DNA from: Hirundichthys speculiger
Taxonomy: Eukaryota > Chordata > Actinopteri > Beloniformes > Exocoetidae
Assembly (NCBI GenBank): GCA_018398805.1
Contig: JAGFBZ010000169.1
Location: 186,001 to 250,000, forward strand
DNA length: 64,000 nt
Direction: 5' to 3'
A program made the translations under genes and the position numbers. Within the stretch, counting starts at the first letter, position 1. Each line of letters begins with the position of its first letter. This document shows, piece after piece, positions 12,701 through 27,700 of this stretch. The notes beneath the pieces were generated by a model. The model ran no database searches. It had not been told where the DNA came from and was given only the letters and a program-made list of their open reading frames with translations.

Positions 12701-15700
12701 ACTGAAGTTCAGCTATAAAAAATAAACACAAATTATTTTTCAACTTTCTGAAATCTGTAACCTTGTAGTGCAAAGTTTGCAAACCAATATAAAGTGTCTA
12801 AAGTAAACATCAGGGTTGAAGAGAACTCTGTTTAAGGCATTAATCATGAATAAAAGTGCAAACATAAAAGCCTACTTTGTAGAAGTAGATATGATTCTAT
12901 CAAATTTATCGTTGCAGGTTATTTAATTACATATTTGCTGTAATAATTGATAAAATTAGGTTAGAAACGAATAGAAACGATAGAAGAGAAATGGCACGAT
13001 ACACACTTTTCTATCGTCCCCACGATATGTATCATCATATCGCCCAGCACTAGCGTCAATAATGTTGCTCCATCAAAAGTTGGAAGCTTTTCAGCTTTTC
13101 CCCACTTCAACGCGAGCGTCGGCTTCACACGGAGGCGGGACCAACTGAAAGCACGCGGGTTATTTGTGTAGCTAGAAGGAAGGAATGTGCCTGGTTGTTT
13201 TTTTGTATGATTAAAAAAATGTTCAGAAACACTGACTGCTGCTGTGTGAGTCCACCATTAAACAGATTAAATAAAATGTAGCAGCTGAAACTGAATTTAA
13301 GTGAAAATAAATTGCATGCGTAGAAATGAACGGATCAGGCTCTTAGATTGCTTCAGTTTTCAGATCAGATCGTTCCAGTTAAGAATAAGGTTTGTTGATA
13401 CTGTATTAGTATTAATCCTTCCAGTGAAATTATTTCTAGAATTAAGGAAACCAAGTCAGATATTCTTGTAATTGCCTATTACAAGAGTATTTTTTGGGAG
13501 AAAAAAAAAAAAGTAAACAGGTAGGGATGCAAGATAACAGTTTTTTTAAAACCGATACCGATAACTTTCAGCTCCTGATAACACACACATATACCTAAGA
13601 TCATTATATCAATACTATAAACAAAATCAAAAATAGCTTGGACTTAAATGAACAGATATTAATTTTTTCCATTGAAAAACTACTTGCAAGCCTCTCAGAA
13701 CATTTTCATAAAGCTATCAAACAAACCTATTTGATATCTCACATCACCTTAAATAAGGTTCATTACTGACTGATATAAAAAATAAAGGTTTCAAAATTAT
13801 GACTGAGTTAACAAATTGTTTTCTGGCATGAGGTGGTATTCATGATTTTCCTGATTGAGAAATCGTTTTTCTGATTATGCCGACGTTACTTGAACATAAC
13901 ATTCACTGCTGGTCATTCAAGGCTCAGAGGGAGCGAGACACTGCTGTGTTGACAGAAATATAAATGTTATCGGGGCTATTCGTCGTGATATTGGACTTAT
14001 CGGGATGATGTCATAGTTTCCTGTTATCGGCCTGATAGTTATCGTGCAGCCCTATAAATAGGAAACAGCAGGTGTGCGTTTGGATCACCACTTCATTTGC
14101 TCGTGTCTCAGCTGATCTGTTATTGCATTGATCCAGCTCAGCTCAGGTGTGAAGGGCAGGAATATTATCGAAACTAATATTTAAATTCCAAACGGGAAAC
14201 TAGATATCAGGACGGTTCTGATACTCCGCCTTGATCGTCTCAAAGAGAGATACCTGGCACTGATAAGAATGACTCATAAACCTTTCACTTTCTGTTGTGA
14301 GGGGAAAATGTATACGTAGATTTATGGTTTTTATAATGACTCCTGATTTTCAACGGCTGACAGAGAAAGATGAAGCGTCGTGGCTGGAGGAAGACGAGAC
14401 GAGTCTCTCTGAACGGCTGCAAGGCCGAGTCATGCATCAGGCTGATATACTGTCCTCCTTAACCTCCTGTAACCTTTACTGCTCAGATCTGATTGTGCCG
14501 TATCATTGTGGTGGTCACTTCTATCATCTGCAGCTAACTGTACACATCTCTTTCAGTTCACGTCATTGAGCTCATGCTTTTCATTTTTATTTCATGTTTC
14601 AGGCTTTGGGTCCTCTTAGAGAAAAGATTCATGACCTGGAGCAAAGGTGAGTATCTTTTACTCCTCAATGATTTATTCAAGCTGTTTTTTCCAAGTTTGT
14701 TTATTTTTTTCATTGAACACAAAACTAAAACATCTGGATTGACTACAGCATCTAAACGATGCCAGTTAATCCTTCCGGAAGAAATGCTGATGAAAAGCAG
14801 GATTGGCTGAGATTTCTTCCGTTGATCAGATGTTTTAAACAGGATGCAGCAAATTCAGATCAATTCAACTTTATTTGTATGGCATCTATTACGGTACAAA
14901 TTGTCTCTAGGTGCTTTTCAGAAACCCAGAACATGACCCCCGAGTAAATATTATTAACTAAAGCTAATATTAAGTTATAATTGAACTGCAAATTTCTCTT
15001 TGAGATGAATAAAGTATCTATCTATCTATCTTGAAGAAACAATGGCAAGTTGAAAACTACCCTAGCGGAAGAAAAACCTTTAAGCCAAACAGTGGCAAAG
15101 AAAAACTGCCTTTTAAGAAAGAAGAAACCTTGAGCAGGACCTGGATCATAATGGAGACCTTCCTGCTGGGAGGACAGAAGGAGGATGGAGGACAGAGGGA
15201 GGATGGAGGACGGAGGGAGGATGGAGGATAAAGAGAGGATGGAGGGTAAAGAGAGGATGGAGGACAGAGGGAGGATGGAGGATAAACAGAGGATGGAGGA
15301 CAGAGGGAGGATGGAGGATGAACAGAGGATGGAGGACAGAGGGAGGATGGAGGACAGAGGAGGATGGAGGACAGAGGGAGGATGGAGGACAGAGAGAGGA
15401 GATGGAGGACAGAGGGAGAGGATGGAGGACAGAGGGAGGATGGAGGATAAAGAGAGGATGGAGGACAGAGGGAGGATGGAGGATAAAGAGAGGAGGAGGA
15501 GGACAGAGGGAGGATGGAGGAGGAGGAGGAGGATGGAGGACCAGAGGAGGATGGAGGATGGAGGATGGAGGACAGAGGAGGATGGAGGATGGAGGATGGA
15601 GGAGAGAGGATGGAGAGGACAGAGGGAGGATGGAGGAAAGGGAGGATGGAGGACAGGGAGGAGGATGGAGGACAGGAGGATGGAGGATGGGAGGATGGAG

Positions 15701-18700
15701 GATGGAGGACAAAGGGAGGATGGAGGACAGAGGGAGAGAGGATGGAGGATAAGAGAGGATGGAGGAGAGGGAGGATGGAGGACAGAGGGGAGGATGGAGG
15801 AGAGGATGGAGGATAGAGAGGATGGAGGACAGAGAGAGGGAGGATGGAGGATGGAGGAGAGAGGATGGAGGATGGACAGAGGATGGAGGATAAAGAGAGG
15901 ATGGAGGACAGAGAGAGGGAGGATGGAGGATAAAGAGAGGATGGAGGACAAAGGGAGGATGGAGGACAAAGAGAGGATGGAGGACAGGAGGGAGGATGGA
16001 GGACAGAGGGAGGATGGAGGACAGAGGGAGGATGGAGGATAAAGAGAGAATGGAGGACAAAGGGAGGATGAAGGACAGAGGGAAGATGGAGGACGGAGGA
16101 GTTTTCCTCTCCAGTACACCAGTATTCTGACACCAGTATTCTGACTCTGACCCAGTATTCTGACACCAGTATTCTGACACCAGTATTCTGACACCAGTAT
16201 TCTGACACCAGTATTCTGACTCCAGTATTCAGAATGCCTTCTGGTCCGACCCTCTTGTCCTGGTCCAGTAAAGCAGTGTTCTGGTCCATCAGACCCGGTA
16301 GCAGGTAAACAGGTTCAGAGTCCATCAGCTGAGTGAATGATGGACGCCTCTGCTCGTCTCTGCTGCTACTGTTGATGGTTTTCTGTGACTAGAGGATCAG
16401 AAACAGGTTTGAACTGAAAGCAGATGAGAGTGATATTTAATGAGGACATCATTTCTTTTTTTCATTTTTGGCTTCGTTTTACCCCTTTTTATTTTTTATT
16501 TACGACCTTTTTCCTGGAACTAATCACTTGCGTTTATTAACAGCAGAATTCTCTGAAAACCTGTTTTTTTTTGTTCGGTTCTCATACTGTCCTGTTACCT
16601 TCTGAATATTCATTACTGAATAAGTTAATCTTCTCCAGTTTTTCTCAGAAATACCCGCCAGTGAAATTCCTCTCAGAAAAGGATCGAAAGAGAATTTTGG
16701 TAAGTGGAAAAGAAAAAAAGAAAGAAAAAAAACGGTTGCAGAAACACAAACACACTTTCAATAACTACTAAACCCTAAGTGATCGTAGGCAGAACACAAC
16801 AGACTCTTCCAGACTAATTTATAAACTAAACAAAAAGTTTATTTGGCACAGAACACATAAACAAAAGCTACATATTTTAAAATGTGTTGAGCAGAAGCTG
16901 AAACATTCCTCAGAGCTTCCTGTGACATATTTGCACCTATTTCACCTTAATTTTACAAAGGTGAAGAATTCAATTCAGTTCAAATTCAAAAATACTTAAA
17001 AATACATTTATTCAGTGTCTTAGGTGATATTTTGTAGAAGGTTCTAGCAGATCTGAAGACACTCTGCTGCTGAATCTCTGTGTTTTGTAGAGGATGTTCA
17101 GTGTTAGCGGTGCACGATAACTATCGGGCCGATAACAGGAAATTATAACGTCATTCCGATAACTCCGATATCATGACAAATAGCGCAATTTCAAAACTCC
17201 ATGGAAGCGATTGTTATTTTGTAAAATAAAAAATAGTTTTGACTTTTTAAATGAACAGATTTTTTTTTTCCATTGAAAAACTATTGTCAAGCCTCTCAAA
17301 CATTTTCATAAATCTATCAAACAAACCTATTTGATATCTCACATTAACTTAAATAAGGTTCATTACTGACTGATATAAAAAATAAAGTCTCCTTGAACTG
17401 ATGGAAATACATGCATCAGAATTACTAACTGAAAAAGATTAACATTTAAAGGATTTTGACTTGTGGTTCCATTTAAATTAATACCTTTAATTAAAGTAAA
17501 TGAGGTTCAGTAGTTTTTGTTTTTTATTTTTTAATCTCAAGTACTTTGTACTTTGTTAAACAACTTTTGTGCTTTTGTCCTTCCACTCTTGTGAAATCCA
17601 AAAGACCTTTCCAGCATTAGATTTTATGAAACATTTTTAAGAGCATCAGTGCTGTATTTTTTTTAATTTTATTTCTTTTACGCTGCAGTGATGATGGGCT
17701 GCTAGCGTGATGTCACATCTCTGAGTATGTCACACTGACTGTCTCAGATCAATCACAAAGGCTCAATAAACCGCCTTTTACATTTATAAATCGGCTGCAG
17801 ATTGATTTGTGGAGCATCCGCGTACAGATTTAATCGTGTCTTTAACCTTAAAATTGGGTTTCATCGTTTTAATGTTTGTCCCAGTAAGTGTTGGTGATTG
17901 ATTGATATCTCGCACGTGTGTTCTTCCGCCAGATTACCGGAGGGGCCGGCTTTGTGGGTTCCCACCTGACTGATAAACTGATGATGGACGGCCACGAGGT
18001 GACGGTGGTCGACAACTTCTTTACGGGGAGAAAAAGAAATGTGGAGCACTGGATCGGTCATGAAAACTTCGAGCTCATCAACCACGACGTGGTGGAGCCT
18101 CTTTACATCGAAGGTTGGTGACTGCGTGATGTCATGACTGTTATTTATTATTTGTTAAATCTAGAAGAGCAGTTAGGGATTCACATAGTTTTTTTTTCTT
18201 GTCACTGTATCCCCTACTTTATTCCCTCCATTTGTCTAGGACCGTAGATCGTAATATTCAAGTCTAATTTCCTCAAGAAACGCCCTCAGAAAGCTGTAAT
18301 TAACGCTCCTTTGCAGGGCATAAAATTAGAATTTTTACCAAGTAGCCCCTGGTTACCAGGTTTTTGAAGTTGGTAGCCAGCTAGCAATTTTGGTGGCCAG
18401 TGTGGTGGCTACAAGAATAGCTTGTGGGTCTACCTATATAATATATATATGGTGATAGAAAAGTTTTGACAGATCGCGTATTAAAAACCTCTATTGTCGC
18501 CCGCTATCACTACGTTTCAGAAGCATTTACAAGCATGTGTTGTAAGCCAGCCTGGCCCTTTAAGGGGAGTAGCCTGATGGGTAATGTATAGGGGTGTAAC
18601 GGTACACAAAACTCTCGGGTCGGTACGTACCTCGGTTTTGAGGTCACGGTTTGGTTCATTTTCGGTACAGTAAGAAAACAAAATGCAAAATATAAATGTG

Positions 18701-21700
18701 CTAGTTATTTATAACACACTTTTGTGCTTTTTAACAATAGGAACATTAGCCTATACAAAGCTAGAATTTTGCTCAAAAATATAAATACAATATTCTGAAA
18801 TGTAGATATTTTGAAAAACAAAATAAAAATAATATTGGCTCAGACTTTTTCTTAAAGAAAATATCCATCTGATGTGCAAAATTGAACAGTTTCAACACTG
18901 AACAGTTTCAAGTTGTTGGTCAGATTAAATAACATGAATAAGGCTCAGACTGTTTCTTTAAAAAACTAAATCTTTTATTTTTTTTCATAAAGTCCCAGTA
19001 TGATTTTCTGGCTTAAAATGTGGACGAGAAGGTAATTGATATCGGGGCTCAAATACTTTTATCATGTGTTTGAAGCCAGCGTTTAGGGTGATTAGGGTCT
19101 TAAATCTGCAGCTATAAAACACAACTTCGGCTCCCCGGTGAAATATAAACAGGGACAAAGAGAAGTTGATAAAACCAAAGTGGTTTGCCGACATTGTTCA
19201 TCCGAGATCGGGTATGTTTCTGGCAACACGTCTAACCTGTTAACTCATTTGAAACGGCACCACCCCAGCGTGAACATCACTACAAAAAGAGAAAGACGAC
19301 CGAGTACAAACACAGCTTCCCACCGCATTTAACACTATGTAGGCTTATTACCAATGCTAGCGGCATTAGCATTAGCCACGACGTCCGCTACAATTGCTGT
19401 TTGTTGTGCTCCACAACATGCGGTCCTCTACTTAATATGTCCGTGTGGAGACTTCATTCGGTACGCCTCCGTCCCGAACCGACCCCCCCATACCGATCCG
19501 GTTCAATACAAATACATGTACCGTTACACCCCTAGTAATGTAGTTTGTGAGGTGCGGGCGGCTGAACGGAGCAAGTGAAGTGAGCATGAGCAGCGGCCGA
19601 GTGTTACGGATTTACATCCTCCGTTGAACTGACAGGAGCAGAAAACTACAGACTTTGTAACGTTGTCAGTTCCTGAATAAAGTCCCATTCAGAGCAGAGA
19701 AAACTGGAGTTTTTCTTTCGTTTTCGCTAGGCGTGTTAGCCGCTGGTCACGAGCCTGGAATAGAACAGTACGGCGGTTTCCCTGCTACGGTTTCAGAGAC
19801 CAGAGGCCGTACGGTAACACGTAAAAGCGCATTTTGATGTGATGCGATGTGCACCCAAAACATGGCCACTTTTCGCCAAATAAACTTTGTTTCTAAATTA
19901 TTTAGATGTGTTTGCCTTGGTGACACGTGACAAATGTGCAGAAATCATAGAAAGCATTTTTTTTCTAAGTTGATGGTGGATTTTGTGGCCCTCGCCACTG
20001 GAGACAAGGCAGAAAAAAAACGGTCGAAATGGTCAAATTTTGGTCGCATTTGGCGAAGAGTTAGTCGCGACTTTATGCCCTGCTTTGAAAAGCTAAGACT
20101 CAACGTCCACTTTGACAAAGCAGCCGTTAAAAGAGATTTACATCCACAAATTGCCTTCAACCTAAAGTAGACCGAGAAGATGCTCGACTGCACGAACATC
20201 ACGAGCCACAAACAGGAATATCCTCCATGGAGCAGAAAGCTAGAAGCCAAGAACAAGGCAACAAAGAGGTTAACCAGCTTTCCGAGCAAAAGACGGGTGT
20301 AATGAAGGAAGAACTTTCCGAGAAATCCATCAGCCTCACACACTGTAGACTGACCAGCAAAGACTAGCAGACAAAAGACACGCTAGAAAAGCTGAAGAGA
20401 GTAAAATCAGGAGGGTCCACCAAACTATCAGGATAATGATAAAGATGATCGCATCCCCTGAGAGACTGAGCATGACTAGAAAAGAAAGATTCATGATATA
20501 GCACCACTTCACTGCAGTTAGTGGTAGGGATGTCCCGATCCCGATCCCCTGATCGGATCGGCCTTCGATCTTAAAAATTTAAGGTGGATCGGATCGGCCG
20601 ATCAACCTTATTATAACACGCCGATCTTTTTTTCATAATTTTTTTCCTCAAAAAGTGATCCTGATTAACACAAATTAATAAAGTAATCATATTACACAAA
20701 CAAAAATATTTTTTAAACTATATACATTTAATAATTTGCACTGAAATGAGGTTTCCCAGCAGCGCTGTCTCGTATCCACCTTAAAAGTTTTAAGACCGGC
20801 GGGCGTCAGGCTAAACTTTAGCAAAAATGTCAGCAGTGTGGCAGCGCTATAAAATTACAAAGACCGAGGCTTCAACTGCGACTTGCAACGTGTGGAAGGC
20901 TGATATATCATGATGGGTAAGTAAGAAGAGAGTTTACAACACCACCAATTTAATCAGACACTTAAAAAATCACGCAGCACCGATCACCGCAGCAAACATT
21001 CTGTGAAACGTTTAAAAGAAAGGACACCGAGCTGAAAAGACTCGGAGCTAAAGGACACTGAAAAATCACCGAGCTAATCGTGGAATGTATTACTGAGGAC
21101 ACGGAGTTTGTGGAATACAAGGCATTTAACCGGCTCATTAATTACCTCGAGCCTCGTTCCCGTCATTACATGAACGACAAAGGACACAAAGGTGCGCGAA
21201 CATGTGCAGCGGGTCTTGAAAGAAGTTAAGTTAATATTTTATGTTATTTTATTCTGATGTGATTTCATTGATTGCAAAGACTTCTGCTAGTGTTTTCATT
21301 GCCTTAAACTGCTAGCCAAGTTCACCTGCTGCTATTTAAATGAAGTGCTTTGTTCTTTAGTACTGAGACTGTTGAACAGTCACTGTTCTGTAACTAAATG
21401 TGTTTTATAATAATTCTCCCAAACAAAAAAGAAAGAAAGAAGAGTGTTTAAATAAGTTATTGTTTATTTTATGAGATGATAAAAGCTATTAATCTCAGCT
21501 TGGATGCAGGCCTATTTATTAATGTACACAGGAAATAAAATGCATGGGAAATTAAACTCTGTTTGCCCACTCAAAAAAAGTGAAATCGGATCGGAAAAAA
21601 ATCGGAAATCGGCCGATCATCAAAATTAAAAGATCGGAATCGGATCGGGACCCAAAAAACGTGATCGGGACATCCCTAGTTAGTGGGTCTCAGATCTGAT

Positions 21701-24700
21701 CCTCCAGTAATTAACGGACGGCTGAACAGTCCTGATTAGAAAGGTTGTGTTCGAGTACCAGCCTGTAGCCCAGAAGAGAAAAGAAACACCAGAGAAGAAG
21801 TCTGAGACTTGACCCGAAAAACACTGGAACGTTCAGAAGTTTGATGCCAACAGAACACAAAGAACCTTTATCAATAACTCACTGGGGACGTGGAAAAAAA
21901 AATTCAAGCCAATTCAAATAAGGATGCAGCAATCCGATATTAGTGTTAGATATCAGACACTTTAATGCAACAACTAGCATAACAAAACAAAATAATAAAA
22001 ATAATAATAGTTGAGCTGGTTTATCATCCCTAATTCCTGACGACTCTTGTTCTTTGCAGTGGACCAGATCTATCATCTGGCCTCTCCAGCTTCTCCTCCC
22101 AACTACATGTACAATCCCATCAAAACACTCAAGACCAACACGATAGGAACTCTGAACATGCTGGGTGAGTAACGAACTGGGACCAACCTGAGCTTGTCAA
22201 ACCATCTTTCACTTCAAAGAAAGAAAATCTACGGTTCGGTAGATAATTTCTGTGTTGTTGGGCAGCACAGTGGTTCCTGGTTCAAATCCCGACACGAGCC
22301 TTTCAGGGGAGTCTGAATGTTCCCCTACAGTCCAAAATCATGTCCGTCGGGTTAATTGGTGACTCTAAATCCTGGAGGTTGTCTCTGATAAACCCTGTTC
22401 TGTGAGGGCGTGTTGATGTTGTGGAAAAAATAAATATATCCCTTTATTTATTTTTAACCACTTGGTTGTTTTACTGAGTAAAACTTAAATAACAAGACTT
22501 GGCTGTGACTGGAATTCAATGAATTTAATATCCATTTGCATGCAATGGAGTCACGCATACATCAAAGAGTATCAGTAATAACATGGTTTAAACAGAGAAC
22601 TAGATTACATTTAGGGACAAATTTAGGGATAACTGATTTTTAAAACCGATACCGATAACTTTCAGCTTCCTTAAGGCTGATACTGATACTGATAACACAC
22701 ACATATACCTAAGATCATTACATCAATACTATGAACAAAACCAAAATAGTTTGGACTCTTTAAATGAACAGATATTTATTTTTTCCAATGAAAAACTATT
22801 GTCAAGCCTCTCAAACATTTTCATAAAGCTATCAAACAAACCTATTTGATATCTCACATTAACTTAAATAAGGTTCATTACTGACTGATATAAAAAATAA
22901 AGGCTCCTTGAACTGATGGAAATACATGCATCAGAATTACTAACTGAAAAAGATTAACATTTAAAGGATTTTGGCTTGTGGTTCCATCTAAATTAATACC
23001 TTTAATTAAAGTAAATAAGGTTCAGTGATTATTATTTTTTTTTTTATCTCATGGAAGCTTTAGATGAGAGAGATGAGGGGAGACTGCTGCTGGCTTGTGC
23101 ATGTTAGCGTTAGCTCGCGTTAGCGCCATTTCAAAACTCCATGGAAGTGATTGTTATGTTGTAGGTGGCTGATCAGGTTTTACGTATTAAAGCTTGTGCT
23201 TCCCTCCTCGTAGAATTCACTCGGAGGAATTCGTCACAAATAACCACCAAACTATCTTCTTCTGAAACTTTAACGAAGTTTCACGCCGCCATGTTTGTTG
23301 TGATCAGCGCTGTGCTGCAGGCTGCATTCAAGGTGTAACGTAAATTCCCACGTTCCCTTGTTTGCTAGTCGTTCTTTCAGCGTTTTCTATTTTTTTTTTT
23401 CTTTTTTATGTTTAACATGAGAAGAAAAGCTAACTTGAATCGATATTCGCAGCAACTACTAAAATTATGACCGAGTTAACGAGTTGTTTTCTGGCATGAT
23501 GGGGGTATTCTTAATTTTCCTTATTGAGAAATCGTTTTTCTGATTATGCCGACGTCACATGAACATAACATTCACTGCCGGTCATTTAAGACTCAGAGGG
23601 AGCGAGGCACTGCTGTGTTGACAGAAATATAAATGTTATTGGGCCCAATAGTTAGTTATCGTGCACCCCCAGATGCAGTTTGGTCCCAGACTGGGAGAAA
23701 CAGCGTCGCTGCTGGTTTGTAGATTCCATCTCGATATCTCTCTGCATTGTGATTGCCTCCAGTGATGACGAAGAAATAATCTACCAAACACAAATTCCCT
23801 TTCTTTTTGTGCTTAGTTTGTTTATTTCTAAATATTCTGCATCTTACGAGGCCATAAAATTAGCTAAATGCAGCCTCGGATGAACAACAACACACTGTTC
23901 TGTTATGCAATAAAAACACAACGGAGGAGCAGCATGTGGAGAAGTTAATTATGACTCATGATATAGTCGTTGAAAATGATCTTTTTAGGTACGTCATCTG
24001 GGAGTTAATGAATTTTTCCTTTCGATGCTGCTTTATTTCTGTGGTTTGTGGGCAATCATTACCTTGATTATGATGATCAGGGTTAGGGTTACGGTTGGGG
24101 CCTCTCTGGTGGCAGCTGGTTTGAAGTGTTTGTGCTGATATGTTACATATGATGCTGTGCATTATTGACAGATATCTCCAGGTTGGTTTCATCCGTCTGG
24201 AAATGATTCTGATGGTTGATTAAGAGGCAACTTTCTAGCCCTAAGCCATGCTGCCATGTTATTTTTAAACGGAAGAGGCGAGCAAACCTCCTCTCTTCTC
24301 CCATCCTTGTCAGTTGCCAGGTGACTTCTGCCGGGGCTGCAGGGCTGAATTTGATTTCAAACGTTGAATAACGATGTGAAACGCCAAACGTCTGCTAGAA
24401 CAATGAGTTCTACATGTCCTATTAAAAAAAAAAAAAAATGAAACATGCACAGTCCTCCCAAAAAGCTAGTGGCCTCTATCATACCACCTGAAGATGATGG
24501 ACTGACTATGGCTGTAATTAGCGCTGAAGCCCAATTAAATGTGGCGACTGTCGAGGTAAACCCAGCTGCTCGATTGTGACCGTGTCCACGGAGGTGGCAG
24601 CTACGAGAGAGAAGGTGGACATGAGGAGCTTTATTATGAAAAAATACTGTGACTCACTTGAAAATAACTTCTCACTTGCTAACGAGTCTACAGTAATGAT

Positions 24701-27700
24701 ATAAAAGGCTACTGAATGAATGTTTCCCCGCTTTTATTACGGATCATGAATGGAGTCGCTTTGGTAAAACTAGGGGTGCACGATAACTATCTGGCTGATA
24801 ACAGGAAATTATGACGTCATCCCAATAACTCTGATATCACGATAAATAACCCCAAAACATATATATTTCTGTCAACACAGCAGTGTCTCGCTCCCTCTGA
24901 GTCTTGAATGACCGGCAGTGAATGTTATGTTCAAGTGACGTCGGCATAATCAGAAAAACAATTACTCAATAAGGAAAATCAAGAATACCCCCTCATGCCA
25001 GAAAACAACTCGTTAACTCGGTCATAATTTTAGTAGTTGCTGACTTGAATTGATATTTGCAGTATTTTCCCTCATGTTACACATAAAAAAAGAAAAAATA
25101 GAAAAGGCTGAAAGAACGACTAGCAAACGAGGGAACGTGGGAATTTACGTTACACCTTGAATGCAGCCTGCAGCACAGCGCTGATCACAACAAACATGGT
25201 GGCGTGGAACTTCGTTAAAGTTTCAGAAGAAGATAGTTTGGTGGTTATTTGTGACGAATCCTCCGAGTGAATTCTACGAGGAGGGAAGCACAAGCTTTAA
25301 TACGTAAAACCTGATCAGCCACCTACAACATAACAATCGCTTCCATGGAGTTTTTGAAATCGCGCTAACGTGAGCTAACGGAAGCTAATGCTAACGTGTG
25401 CAAGCCAGCAGCAGTCTCTCCTCTCCCTCATTCCTCTCATCTAAAGCTTCAATGAGATAAAAAAATAAAAAATAAAAACTACTGAACCTCATTTACTTTA
25501 ATTAAAGGTATTAATTTAAATGGAACCACAAGTCAAAATCCTTTAAATGTTAATCTTTTTCAGTTAGTAATTCTGATGCATGTATTTCCATCAGTTCAAG
25601 GAGCCTTTATTTTTTATATCAGTCAGTAATGAACCTTATTTAAGTTAATGTGAGATATCAAATAGGTTTGTTTGATAACTTTACAAAAATGTTTGAGAGG
25701 CTTGACAATAGTTTTTCACTGGAAAAAATAAATATCTGTTCATTTAAAAAGTCAAAACTATTTTTGATTTTGTTCATAGTATTGATGTAATGATCTTAGG
25801 TATATGTGTGTGTTATCGGTTATCGGCTTTTAGGAGCTGAAAGTTCTTGGTTATCGGTATCGGTTTTAATAAATAGTTATCGTGCATCCCTATTTATTAT
25901 CGTTATTGTTGTTGTCCACTGACGATCCAGTCCGGTTGTCGTTTTGTCGAAATGCTCTCAGCTCTATTTGGTGAATATCTCATTTGAAAGACCATGGAGG
26001 CGTTTGTGTCAGTATTCTTAAATTTTCCTCTAAAACTCGAGTTCTAAAGCGTGACTCGTTGCCGTTTCGCTGTTGAATGTTGTACAGTTTTTGTCATCCT
26101 GCTTCCTTCAAAGCTGTATATTTGATCACACTGAAGGTCTTTGATATCCTTGTCTTTGTTTTCCGTTTCTCAGGCTTGGCCAAACGCGTTGGTGCCAGAC
26201 TCCTCCTGGCTTCTACGTCTGAGGTTTATGGAGGTGAGAAAAATGATTCCTCCCCCTCATTTTCAGCTGTGGTTTAAACACCATTCACGTCCTTGTCTCT
26301 TTATAGCCAAGAAACTCGAGGAATGCACTAAAAATGAAATTATGTTGGCATGCAGACCCTCTGAATAGAATAAAATGATACAACAGTCATCCTGCAGTTT
26401 AGTCAGTTTTGGGTTTGTTTTGTTTTGGCAGATTAATTGAGTTCAGTCTGACTGCAGCAGGTGGAGAGAGAAGTAAATCTTAAGGTCCAGTGTCTTCTAT
26501 TCTTAGGTGTAAACCAGATATTATGGGCCCGATCTTCCACTAGATCTCCTATAGCCGCTATTTAGGGATAGCGGGTAGCTGGAGGGGCGTTCCCCCACAA
26601 AGAACGCAATCTTCCACTTTGCTAAACCCGCTATCCCACCTGCGCTACCTACTATATTATGCATAGGAGTGGTTAGGGCGTTCCACCTGTTAAACCAATC
26701 AGTGTGTCAGCAGCCATTGCCTTTAAGAGCAGGTTGCGCTACCCGCTAACCGCTAACCGCTATGGAGCGTCTTTTCATCCAGATCAGAGCAGCTCGTCTG
26801 GGACTCTGCTGTAGAGCTTCCTCCTCTTCCTTCCTCCTCCTCCTCCTCTGCACTGATATATACATACAGTGATCCCTCGCCAATTCGCACTTTACGTTCC
26901 GCGGATTTAGTTATTCGTGGATTTTACTGAAATATATAATATAATAAAAAAAAAAATTTTTTAATTGCAGAAACATCACAGGATGTTGTGCGTGTTCTCT
27001 CACAGTGAAGAAATGTGAGCCAGCCTGGGCCCTTTAAGAAGGTAGTCTTATGGGTAATGGAGTGGCCTTATGGGTAATGTAGTGTGTGTGTCGTGGGACG
27101 GCAGAATGAAAACGGGGTTAGATGAAAAGTGTAGTGAGCATCAACAGCAGCCCAGCGTGTATAGATTTACATTCTCTGTTAACCGACAGGAGCCCAACAA
27201 TACAACCTGTGTGATGTTACAAGTTCCTGCAGCGCCAGAATAAAGTTCCCGTTCCATGCAGAGAAAACCGGACTGCTTCTGTTGTTGTTGTTAGCGTGTT
27301 AGCCGCTAATTACGAGCCAAAAATAGCACAATACCAGCGGTTTGTTTACTACGGTTCAGAGACCAGAGGCTGTGAAGGAAACAGAAAGACCACAGTTGAA
27401 CCTTTGTCTTGTTTCGCTGCAGTGTCTCGATACTTTTTTACAGTTTTTAAACATATTTTAAAAACATTATTTAGGCTCGGAGGGGCTCCGGCTCCAGTTA
27501 GCGGATTTTGATTTTCGCGGGGGGGCGCCGGTCCCCATTAACCGCGAAAAATAAGGGATCACTGTATAAATGTTTTTACACAGACATTTCCTATCGGTTA
27601 CCTGAAAGTCCCAGATAGTTGGTGTCCTCCCAGTAAACACGCTCTGGTCGTCCGTGGCGATCTGAAGACGATCTCTGCTATTTTCTCCGGGGTTCAACTG

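Noticed and set aside
15022..16325. Open frames of 285-422 codons across the purine-rich array
   Set aside because: Low-complexity repeat translations (for example LSSILPLSS) on either strand, within a uxs1 intron.
24076..24100. Telomere-like GGGTTAGGGTTACGG
   Set aside because: Only about two units; too short to indicate an interstitial telomeric site.
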